The translations under genes were made by a program, and so were the position numbers. The notes under the pieces were generated by a model. It made no database searches. It was not told the DNA's origin and saw only the letters and a program-made list of their open reading frames with translations. This document shows, one piece after another, positions 1 through 5,721 of a stretch of DNA of 5,721 nucleotides. Source of the stretch: Lachnospiraceae bacterium (GTDB lineage: Bacteria > Bacillota > Clostridia > Lachnospirales > Lachnospiraceae); NCBI GenBank assembly GCA_017380975.1, contig JAFOCX010000174.1, forward strand, positions 1 to 5,721, given 5' to 3'. Position 1 is the first letter of the stretch. Each line of letters opens with the position of its first letter.

Positions 1-213
1 GGCTGACTGGACTGCAGATACCTGGATCAAAATGTCGGTACAATATCGCTCATCCTGTACCATCTGTTTTAAGCCGCGAACTTGACCCTCGATTCGGTTG
101 AGTCGATTGATCAAGTCTCGCTCCTCTTTGGCATCGCGATGCTTGTGTCTGCACTCACCCTCGGCAACTGTTTCATTTTCCAGATCCGACTCATACTTCG
201 TTTCTTCGCTCAT
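1..213 (-). CDS. csoR: CsoR-family metal-sensing repressor (partial, 3' end cut by window edge)
   Basis: Translating the minus strand from the ATG at 213-211 gives 71 residues without a stop before the window edge. Residues 37-71 carry the family signature: RLNRIEGQVRG at 37-47, then an ERYC motif ending in Cys58, then DILIQVSAVQSA. This is the first half of the DUF156/CsoR all-helical fold. Family members are tetrameric repressors that bind C/G-tract palindromes and let go when Cu(I) binds. Cys58 matches the first copper ligand; the other two (a His and a Cys in the next helix) lie outside the window, so copper specificity cannot be confirmed by residues and rests on context. That context is copA ending 20 nt upstream on the same strand, and a matching operator at the copA promoter. 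The N-terminal tail of about 31 residues is charged and holds a Cys21-x-His23-x-His25 cluster. RcnR-, FrmR- or CstR-type relatives are the alternatives. Confidence 0.9.
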   Translation of the reverse strand, partial: MSEETKYESDLENETVAEGECRHKHRDAKEERDLINRLNRIEGQVRGLKQMVQDERYCTDILIQVSAVQSA

Positions 214-219
214 GGAAAT

Positions 220-228
220 CCCCCTTCC
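220..228 (-). promoter_or_regulatory. Shine-Dalgarno of csoR
   Basis: The minus strand reads GGAAGGGGG, then six bases, then the ATG at 213-211. The site sits inside the 20-nt gap after the copA stop, with no room for a promoter or terminator between the genes. This fixes the csoR start and supports co-transcription with copA. Confidence 0.75.
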
Positions 229-233
229 GACGA

Positions 234-437
234 TTAACCGATCACTTTATAATCCTGATCTTCAATTGCTTCTTTGATCAGAGCAAGATCTACGTCTTCT
301 GTCATTGTGATCACAACCGTGCCTTCTGTGTGGCTTGCTACTGCACTCTCAACACCCGGAATCTTCTCTACAACTTTCTTTACCCTTGCCTCACAATGCG
401 GGCACATCATACCTTTTACCTTTAATGTTTTCTCCAT
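234..437 (-). CDS. copZ: Putative in-frame internal copZ: 67-aa copper chaperone made from the 3' end of copA
   Basis: An in-frame ATG at 437-435 (CopA Met772) begins a 67-residue reading frame sharing the copA stop. The product starts [15 protein letters not shown] and covers exactly one ferredoxin-like HMA domain, with the copper-binding pair at its residues 12 and 15 and a canonical beta-alpha-beta start directly after the Met. Free-standing CopZ proteins are about 65-70 residues and begin just so. The minus strand has GAGAGGAG nine bases before this ATG, as good as the site used by copA itself. No separate copZ is visible in the window. CopZ would carry Cu(I) in the cytoplasm to CopA and possibly to CsoR. 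The domain is certain; whether it is also made as a free protein is inference. The alternative is that it acts only as a C-terminal tether on CopA and the Shine-Dalgarno-like run is merely Arg-Glu-Glu codons. Confidence 0.5.
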   Translation of the reverse strand: MEKTLKVKGMMCPHCEARVKKVVEKIPGVESAVASHTEGTVVITMTEDVDLALIKEAIEDQDYKVIG

Positions 438-2750
438 GTTTTGAATCTCCTCTCGTTCAATTGGTTTTATTTTTTTATCTTTGTCTGCACGATGCATATC
501 AAAGAAATTGAGACGTAATGCGTTGGATACGACGCAGAAACTGGATAAACTCATCGCTGCCGCTCCAAACATCGGATTTAATTTCCATCCAAAAATCGGG
601 ATCCACACACCCATAGCAAGCGGAATTCCCACACAGTTATAGAAGAATGCCCAGAATAAGTTTTCATGGATATTCTTTAATGTTGCACGGCTCATGCGGA
701 TCGCTGCAGGTACATCAGATAGACGACTCTTCATCAGAACGACATCAGCTGCATCGATCGCGATATCCGTACCTGCGCCGATCGCGATGCCGATATCTGC
801 TCTGGTCAACGCCGGAGCATCGTTGATGCCATCTCCGACCATGGCTACTCTGCCGCTCTTCTGGAGTCTCCGGATCACATTTTCTTTTCCATCCGGAAGC
901 ACTCCGGCAATGACTTCGTCCACACCGGCCTGCTTACCGATCGCATTTGCAGTTTTCTTATTGTCGCCGGTCAGCATGACCACATGGATTCCCATGTTCT
1001 GCAGTTCTTTGATCGCTTTTGGACTATCCTCTTTCATAACATCAGCCACAGCGATAATACCGATCAGCTCATCTTCTTTACTAAAGAATAATGGAGTCTT
1101 TCCCTGATCCGCCAATGCTTCTGCTTTTTCTTGAATCTCCTTCGGAACGATTGTTTTCGTACTGATGTATTTTAAATTGCCGCCATAAAGAGATACTCCG
1201 GATAATTCTGCAGAAAGGCCATTACCCGGAAGAGCACGGAAATCTGTGACCTCTTCTGCGGTTAAATTCTGCTCTTCTGCTTTTAATAAAATCGCTCTCG
1301 CTAACGGATGCTCGCTCTTCTTCTCCAGGGCATATGCCATAGTAAGCAATTCTTCCTCTGTTACACCGTCAACCGGGATCATATCTGTCACTTTGGGTTC
1401 TCCGTTTGTGATGGTTCCGGTCTTATCTAATGCAACAATCTGAACTTTGCCGGTTTCTTCTAGTGATACAGCAGTTTTGAAGAGAATACCATTCTTGGCT
1501 CCAATGCCATTTCCTACCATGATCGCAACCGGTGTTGCAAGACCAAGGGCACAAGGACAGCTGATAACCAGAACCGAAATACCTCTGGCAATTGCAAAGC
1601 CAAAGCTTTCTCCTAATAATAACCAGCCAAATGTAGTGATAATCGCAATTGTAATGACTGCCGGTACAAAGATTCCGGATACTTTATCTGCCACTTTTGC
1701 GATTGGTGCCTTGGTCGCCGCCGCATCACTGACCATCTTGATGATCTGAGAAAGTGTTGTATCTTCTCCGACCCTTGTTGCCTCACAGCGGATAAATCCG
1801 GACTGGTTCACCGTTGCAGCTGAAACCAGATCACCGGGCTCTTTGTCAATCGGAATACTCTCTCCTGTTAATGCGGATTCATTTACAGCACTATGTCCTT
1901 CTAACACAGTTCCGTCAACCGGAATATTTTCACCCGGACGAACCACGAAAACGTCGCCTTTTTTCACCTGCTCGATCGGAACCTCCATCTCAGCTCCGTC
2001 TCTTACCACTGTAGCAGTTTTGGGCGCCAGTTTCATCAGACTCTTTAGTGCATCGGTCGTCTTACCTTTGGAACGGGCCTCCAACATTTTACCAACGGTA
2101 ATTAATGTAAGGATCATCGCTGCCGACTCAAAATAGAAATCATGCATATAAGACATGACTGTCGCCGTATCTCCCTTGAGCTGCGCATCTGTCATCATAA
2201 ACAATGCATACGTACTGTAAATGAAAGATGCACCGGATCCCATAGCGACCAAAGTATCCATATTGGGAGCTTTATGAAGAAGTCCTTTGAATCCACTAAT
2301 AAAAAACTTCTGATTGATGATCATTACGATCGCTGACAACAGCAGCTGCAGCAATCCCATCGCGATATGATTTGCCTCAAAAAATGACGGGACCGGCCAT
2401 CCCCACATCGTATGTCCCATAGAAAAATACATGAGAATCACTAAAAATCCCATGGATGTAAGTAAGCGCTTTTTCAGAACCGGAGTTTCTTTATCCGCCA
2501 AAGCATCTTCATTCATCGCAGCAGACACAGTCTGTCCCGAAGAATCATTTGCGCCCTTCAAAGATGCGCCATATCCGGCATTGACAACTGCTTCAATCAC
2601 CGCATCCGCTGATGCAGTTCCTTCCACGCCCATGGAATTTGTCAGGAGACTTACAGAACAGGATGTTACTCCCGGCACGCCGGAGACCGCTTTTTCCACA
2701 CGTGAGCTGCATGCAGCACAGCTCATTCCGGTTACGATATATTGAACCAT
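234..2750 (-). CDS. copA: Copper-exporting P1B-type ATPase CopA with HMA domains at both ends
   Basis: Complete 838-aa inner-membrane pump that uses ATP to drive Cu(I) out of the cytoplasm. Domains in order: an N-terminal HMA domain (about 2-65, GMSCAAC with Cys11/Cys14); a linker; four membrane segments (about 96-118, 128-148, 165-187, 205-223); the actuator domain with TGES at 295-298; two more segments, the sixth carrying the CPC metal site (398-400); the P/N domains with DKTGT (phosphorylated Asp442), SEHPLA from 479, GNG (509-511), TGDN (594-597) and GDGINDAP from 639; and two last segments with YN (704-705) and MSLSS (733-737). CPC, YN and MxxSS are the Cu(I)-class (P1B-1) ligands, which argues against Zn/Cd or Co pumps. 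A second HMA domain (772-838, GMMCPHC with Cys783/Cys786) follows where the core normally ends, near SNALRL (742-747). The ATG start has AAGGAG nine bases upstream. A CsoR-type operator lies just upstream and csoR follows by 20 nt. Confidence 0.97.
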   Translation of the reverse strand: MVQYIVTGMSCAACSSRVEKAVSGVPGVTSCSVSLLTNSMGVEGTASADAVIEAVVNAGYGASLKGANDSSGQTVSAAMNEDALADKETPVLKKRLLTSMGFLVILMYFSMGHTMWGWPVPSFFEANHIAMGLLQLLLSAIVMIINQKFFISGFKGLLHKAPNMDTLVAMGSGASFIYSTYALFMMTDAQLKGDTATVMSYMHDFYFESAAMILTLITVGKMLEARSKGKTTDALKSLMKLAPKTATVVRDGAEMEVPIEQVKKGDVFVVRPGENIPVDGTVLEGHSAVNESALTGESIPIDKEPGDLVSAATVNQSGFIRCEATRVGEDTTLSQIIKMVSDAAATKAPIAKVADKVSGIFVPAVITIAIITTFGWLLLGESFGFAIARGISVLVISCPCALGLATPVAIMVGNGIGAKNGILFKTAVSLEETGKVQIVALDKTGTITNGEPKVTDMIPVDGVTEEELLTMAYALEKKSEHPLARAILLKAEEQNLTAEEVTDFRALPGNGLSAELSGVSLYGGNLKYISTKTIVPKEIQEKAEALADQGKTPLFFSKEDELIGIIAVADVMKEDSPKAIKELQNMGIHVVMLTGDNKKTANAIGKQAGVDEVIAGVLPDGKENVIRRLQKSGRVAMVGDGINDAPALTRADIGIAIGAGTDIAIDAADVVLMKSRLSDVPAAIRMSRATLKNIHENLFWAFFYNCVGIPLAMGVWIPIFGWKLNPMFGAAAMSLSSFCVVSNALRLNFFDMHRADKDKKIKPIEREEIQNMEKTLKVKGMMCPHCEARVKKVVEKIPGVESAVASHTEGTVVITMTEDVDLALIKEAIEDQDYKVIG
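447..454 (-). promoter_or_regulatory. Internal Shine-Dalgarno-like site inside copA, before Met772
   Basis: The minus strand reads GAGAGGAG, then ATTCAAAAC (9 nt), then ATG at 437-435. The bases also encode part of the EREEIQN linker between the last membrane helix of CopA and its C-terminal HMA domain. Both the AGGAG core and the spacing match the copA initiation site (AAGGAG plus 9 nt), so initiation here is plausible but unproven. Confidence 0.5.
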
Positions 2751-2759
2751 ATTGTGTCT

Positions 2760-2766
2760 CTCCTTT
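2760..2766 (-). promoter_or_regulatory. Shine-Dalgarno of copA
   Basis: The minus strand reads AAAGGAG nine bases before the ATG at 2750-2748. It decides the copA start, which also places the first beta strand of the N-terminal HMA domain directly after the Met, as expected for the family. Confidence 0.85.
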
Positions 2767-2770
2767 CTTT

Positions 2771-2791
2771 TTATACCCTTGGGGGGTACAA
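2771..2791. promoter_or_regulatory. CsoR-type operator (C/G-tract palindrome)
   Basis: The plus strand at 2774-2788 reads TACCCTTGGGGGGTA: arms TACCC and GGGTA around five bases. Allowing one mismatch per side, the symmetry extends to TT at 2771-2772 and AA at 2790-2791. It closely resembles the CsoR operators of copZA/copA genes in Firmicutes (TACCC, short centre, GGGGTA). It lies just downstream of the predicted -10 element and over the likely transcription start, so a bound repressor would block RNA polymerase. The adjoining csoR-family gene is the obvious partner. The pairing of this repressor with this site is inferred, not shown. Confidence 0.8.
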
Positions 2792-2795
2792 GTAT

Positions 2796-2823
2796 ATATT
2801 ATCATTTTCACTTTATTTGTCAA
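2796..2823 (-). promoter_or_regulatory. SigA-type promoter of copA-csoR
   Basis: On the minus strand a perfect TTGACA (2823-2818) is followed by a 16-nt spacer and TAATAT (2801-2796). A TG one base before the -10 (2804-2803) makes it an extended -10 element. The predicted start of transcription falls near 2790-2788, at the edge of the CsoR-type palindrome, leaving a leader of about 40 nt. A slightly later -10 such as TATATA (2798-2793) is possible in this AT-rich run, but its 19-nt spacer is worse. Confidence 0.8.
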
Positions 2824-2831
2824 GTCCCATG

Positions 2832-2887
2832 AAACGAAAAAGCGTATCTGGTCCCGATTGTTATGATCGAAATCAAATACGCTTTTT
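2832..2887 (-). terminator. Intrinsic terminator of polC
   Basis: The stem begins two bases after the polC stop. An 11-bp perfect inverted repeat (ATACGCTTTTT at 2877-2887 and AAAAAGCGTAT at 2837-2847 on the plus strand) encloses an inner CGAT/ATCG stem (2855-2858 with 2866-2869) and a 7-nt loop (2859-2865). In the minus-strand RNA the bases between the two stems also pair, using three G-U wobbles and leaving one A-C mismatch. The 3' side ends in UUUUU, CG, UUU. The repeat also has T-runs on the plus strand, so some bidirectional action is possible, but no plus-strand gene arrives here. Confidence 0.85.
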
Positions 2888-2889
2888 AC

Positions 2890-5721
2890 TTAGAGATCAA
2901 ACAAGGATAACTGGTTAGACTCAGGAAGATCCTTCAAAATCCCAAGTTCTACCATAAGATCACAAATTGTCTTGCTGACTTTTGTTCTGTTACAGAAGTC
3001 TTCTTTTGAAAGGAATGGTCCGTCTTTTGCCGCTTCCTCAATGGATTCCGCAGCTTTTTCACCCAGGCCATCAATACTGTTGATCGAAGGCATCAGTTTA
3101 TTATCAATGATTTGGAAATGTCTCGCTTTCGCTTTGAATACATCCATCTGATGGAATTCAAATCCACGTGCATACATTTCCTGTACGATACGCATGTCTC
3201 GCATGGTATCCTGCTCCTTTTTCGATAAAGAATCCGAACGCTTCTTATAATCAGCAATATGGCGATCCAGCTTCTCTCGTCCCAGACACATGATCTCATA
3301 GGAGAATGCACTTGCACGAATACTGAAGAACGAAGCGTAATATGCCAACGGATAGAATACCTTACAGTATGCGATACGCCAAGCCATCATTACGTAGGCA
3401 GCCGCATGCGCTTTCGGGAACATATATTTGATCTTTTTACAAGACCAAATATACCAGTCCGGGACATCATGGGCTTTCATCGCCTCTTCCCAATCCGGTT
3501 TTAAACCTTTACCTTTTCGAACAGACTCCATAATCGTGAAAGCAAGTCCCTCTTCCATGCCCTTTTGAATCAAGTAGACCATGATATCGTCTCGTGTACA
3601 GATTGCTGTCTGAATCGTTGCTTTTCCCTCCTGGATCAACGTCTGTGCGTTGCCAAGCCATACGTCTGTACCGTGGGCAAGTCCCGCAATACGTACTAAG
3701 TCAGAGAAATGCTTTGGCTGTGCATCGATCAGCATCTGCATCGCAAAGTCTGTACCGAACTCCGGTACACCGAGGGCACCCAGTTTACATCCACCGATGT
3801 CTTCCGGTGTAATGCCTAAGGCTGATGTATTCTGGAATAAGCTCATAACCTCTCTGGAATCCAGCGGGATATCTTTTACCGGATCCAGACCGATCAGGTC
3901 CTGAAGCATACGAATCATGGTCGGATCATCGTGTCCGAGAATGTCAAGTTTTAATAAGTTATGGTCAATAGAATGGTAATCAAAGTGAGTCGTTACCGTT
4001 TTGGTCGTCATATCGTTCGCAGGATGCTGAACCGGAGTGAAGGAATAGATATTCTCTCCAAGCGGAAGTACAATAATACCTCCCGGGTGCTGACCGGTGG
4101 TACGTCTGACACCGGTACAACCGGTTACGATACGGTTGATCTCGCTTTCACGTTTTCTCTGACCACGTTCTTCATAATATTTTTTTACAAATCCATAAGC
4201 AGTTTTTTCTGCCAGGGTACCAATGGTTCCGGCACGATACGTCTGTCCTTTTCCGAAAATAACCTCCGTATAATCATGTGCACGGGACTGATATTCTCCG
4301 GAGAAGTTTAAGTCGATATCCGGCTCTTTATCACCTTTAAATCCAAGGAATGTCTCGAACGGGATATCAAATCCATCTTTCATCAACGGCAGTCCGCAGA
4401 CCGGACAGTTTTTATCCGGCATATCGCATCCCGCCATACCGCTGAACTTCTTTACATCTTCTGAATCAAAATCATAATAATGACAATTTGTGCAGTAATA
4501 GTGAGGGCTCAGCGGGTTAACCTCCGTAATACCTGACATCGTTGCAGCAAAGGAAGAACCTACGGAGCCTCGGGAACCAACAAGATAACCATCCTCATTG
4601 GATTTCCAAACCAGTTTCTGCGCAATGATATACATAACCGCGAAACCATTGGAAATAATGGAATTCAGTTCTCGTTCCAGTCGGTCAATTACAATCTGCG
4701 GAAGATTTTCTCCGTACATCTCATGTGCTCGGTTGTAACAAATGGTTCGCAGCTGTTCATCTGAATCTTCGATGACAGGCGGACATTTGTCCGGACGAAC
4801 CGGAGCAATATTTTCACACATGTCGGCGATCATTCTGGTGTTGGTTACTACCACTTCATACGCTTTGTCGCTGCCTAAATATTGGAATTCCTCCAGCATT
4901 TCATTCGTTGTACGAAGATATAACGGAGCCTGATCATCGGCATCTTTAAATCCTTTTCCTGCCATTAAGATTCTTCGATAAACCTCATCCTCCGGATCAA
5001 GGAAATGGACATCACACGTTGCACAAACCGGTTTATTAAACTGCTCACCCAGCTCAACGATCTTACGGTTAATATCCATCAGATCCTCGATAGAATTGAC
5101 GGAGCTTTTTTCCTCACGAAGCATGAACATATCATTGCCCAGAGGCTGGATTTCCAGGAAATCATAGAAATCAACCAGCTTTTGCAAATCTGCATCCGAT
5201 GCATCGCGCAGGATCGCCTGATACAGTTCACCGGCTTCGCATGCCGTACCAATGATCAGTCCCTCTCGACATTCCTGCAGAAGACTCTTCGGAATCCTCG
5301 GCTGTCTGGAAAAGTAACGTACATGCGATTCCGATACAAGTCGGTACAGGTTCACTCGGCCGAGATCATTTTTCGCCAAAATGATAATATGGTGTGAAGG
5401 CATTTTCATAATCGTCGCATCATCAGCTTTATTGAACTGATTCAGCTGATCCAAATGCGTCATATCATATTGAGTTTTCAACATCTCAATAAACTTCACA
5501 AAAATGTTGGCAGTTGCTTCTGCATCATCGACTGCTCTGTGATGATTTTCTAATGACACATTCAGTGCTTTCGCAACGGTATCCAACTTATATCGGTTTA
5601 AATTCGGAAGCAGCACTCGTGCCAAGGTTACAGTATCGAGAACCGTCGGCCTAAATGCAAGATTTAACTGTTCCGCATTGTGCTTGATGAAACTTACATC
5701 AAAAGAAGCGTTATGAGCCAC
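2890..5721 (-). CDS. polC: DNA polymerase III alpha subunit, Gram-positive type PolC (partial, 5' end outside window)
   Basis: The last 943 codons of the replicative polymerase of low-GC Gram-positives, which copies the chromosome and proofreads with its built-in 3'-5' exonuclease. The typical full length is about 1,440 aa, so roughly 500 N-terminal residues are missing. Visible in order: the end of the DEDDh exonuclease (HNASFD at 3-8; HRAVDD with His61 and Asp66); the second part of the PHP domain (about 100-310); a cysteine-rich zinc-binding region (Cys410, Cys413, Cys439, Cys442, with an extra Cys432); the catalytic palm with PDIDLNF (Asp468, Asp470) and a probable third acidic residue in LKLDILG (Asp593); the fingers, with KKIKYMFPKAHAAAYV at 762-777; and a C-terminal helix-hairpin-helix-like region (SIDGLGEKAAESI, about 882-894). 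The tail ends QLSLFDL; QLSLF (937-941) is a beta-clamp-binding motif. The first codon is GTG, but it encodes an internal Val in the exonuclease motif and is not a start. The gene looks intact throughout. Confidence 0.98.
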   Translation of the reverse strand: MAHNASFDVSFIKHNAEQLNLAFRPTVLDTVTLARVLLPNLNRYKLDTVAKALNVSLENHHRAVDDAEATANIFVKFIEMLKTQYDMTHLDQLNQFNKADDATIMKMPSHHIIILAKNDLGRVNLYRLVSESHVRYFSRQPRIPKSLLQECREGLIIGTACEAGELYQAILRDASDADLQKLVDFYDFLEIQPLGNDMFMLREEKSSVNSIEDLMDINRKIVELGEQFNKPVCATCDVHFLDPEDEVYRRILMAGKGFKDADDQAPLYLRTTNEMLEEFQYLGSDKAYEVVVTNTRMIADMCENIAPVRPDKCPPVIEDSDEQLRTICYNRAHEMYGENLPQIVIDRLERELNSIISNGFAVMYIIAQKLVWKSNEDGYLVGSRGSVGSSFAATMSGITEVNPLSPHYYCTNCHYYDFDSEDVKKFSGMAGCDMPDKNCPVCGLPLMKDGFDIPFETFLGFKGDKEPDIDLNFSGEYQSRAHDYTEVIFGKGQTYRAGTIGTLAEKTAYGFVKKYYEERGQRKRESEINRIVTGCTGVRRTTGQHPGGIIVLPLGENIYSFTPVQHPANDMTTKTVTTHFDYHSIDHNLLKLDILGHDDPTMIRMLQDLIGLDPVKDIPLDSREVMSLFQNTSALGITPEDIGGCKLGALGVPEFGTDFAMQMLIDAQPKHFSDLVRIAGLAHGTDVWLGNAQTLIQEGKATIQTAICTRDDIMVYLIQKGMEEGLAFTIMESVRKGKGLKPDWEEAMKAHDVPDWYIWSCKKIKYMFPKAHAAAYVMMAWRIAYCKVFYPLAYYASFFSIRASAFSYEIMCLGREKLDRHIADYKKRSDSLSKKEQDTMRDMRIVQEMYARGFEFHQMDVFKAKARHFQIIDNKLMPSINSIDGLGEKAAESIEEAAKDGPFLSKEDFCNRTKVSKTICDLMVELGILKDLPESNQLSLFDL

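Noticed and set aside
220..228. G-run before csoR as a second CsoR operator
   Set aside because: GGAAGGGGG lacks the matching TACCC arm, so there is no palindrome. It is well explained as a Shine-Dalgarno sequence.
694..1107. 137-codon open frame on the plus strand
   Set aside because: It lies wholly antisense to the P/N domains of copA, resembles no known protein, and its length follows from the base composition of the opposite strand.
2530..2570. Possible E. coli-like frameshift site after the first HMA domain of copA, which would release an N-terminal chaperone
   Set aside because: The codons after the N-terminal HMA domain contain no CCCAAAG-type or A-rich slippery heptamer, and no obvious stimulatory hairpin was seen by eye.
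2593..2823. 76-codon minus-strand frame overlapping the copA promoter and start
   Set aside because: It would begin inside the copA -35/-10 region and runs out of frame through the conserved N-terminal HMA domain of copA.
3961..4311. 116-codon plus-strand open frame with a hydrophobic stretch
   Set aside because: It is antisense to the conserved palm region of polC. The hydrophobic run is the complement of ordinary polC codons and nothing else supports a gene.
5005..5397. 130-codon open frame on the plus strand
   Set aside because: It lies wholly antisense to the PHP region of polC. The polC frame is conserved and intact there, and the plus-strand protein shows no recognisable motif.
5713..5721. 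GTG at the window end read as a start for PolC
   Set aside because: It encodes the Val just before the conserved HNASFD exonuclease motif, and PolC needs about 500 more residues upstream.

Overview
This window is a compact stretch of chromosome from a low-to-mid GC Gram-positive bacterium. Every real gene is on the minus strand. The presence of PolC (the Gram-positive replicative polymerase) and a CsoR-type copper regulator points to Firmicutes. The style of the proteins (a CopA with an extra C-terminal heavy-metal domain carrying a CPHC motif, next to polC) suggests class Clostridia, perhaps Lachnospiraceae. The family-level placement is inference from general resemblance and was not searched.

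Layout, read in the direction of transcription (high to low coordinates): (1) 5721-2890 is the last ~943 codons of polC, entering the window inside its exonuclease domain and ending with a beta-clamp-binding tail. (2) 2887-2832 is a strong intrinsic terminator starting two bases after the polC stop. (3) 2823-2751 is a well-formed promoter (TTGACA, extended -10), a CsoR-type C/G-tract palindrome over the expected transcription start, and a Shine-Dalgarno sequence. (4) 2750-234 is copA, a complete copper-exporting P1B-type ATPase of 838 aa with one heavy-metal-associated (HMA) domain at each end. The C-terminal HMA domain has its own in-frame ATG and Shine-Dalgarno sequence, so it could also be made as a free 67-aa CopZ-like chaperone. 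(5) 213-1 is the first 71 codons of a csoR-family repressor, 20 nt after copA, cut off by the window edge.

The last three elements form one copper-homeostasis unit: CsoR should repress the copA promoter when copper is low, and excess copper should release it so that CopA exports Cu(I). Because csoR appears to lie downstream in the same transcript, the circuit would be negatively autoregulated. polC is an unrelated housekeeping gene insulated by the terminator.

No tRNA, rRNA, CRISPR array, insertion sequence or phage feature was seen, and there is no gene-free stretch over 300 bases. The region is mostly ordinary. The one feature that deserves real attention is the possible gene-within-gene copZ at the 3' end of copA.
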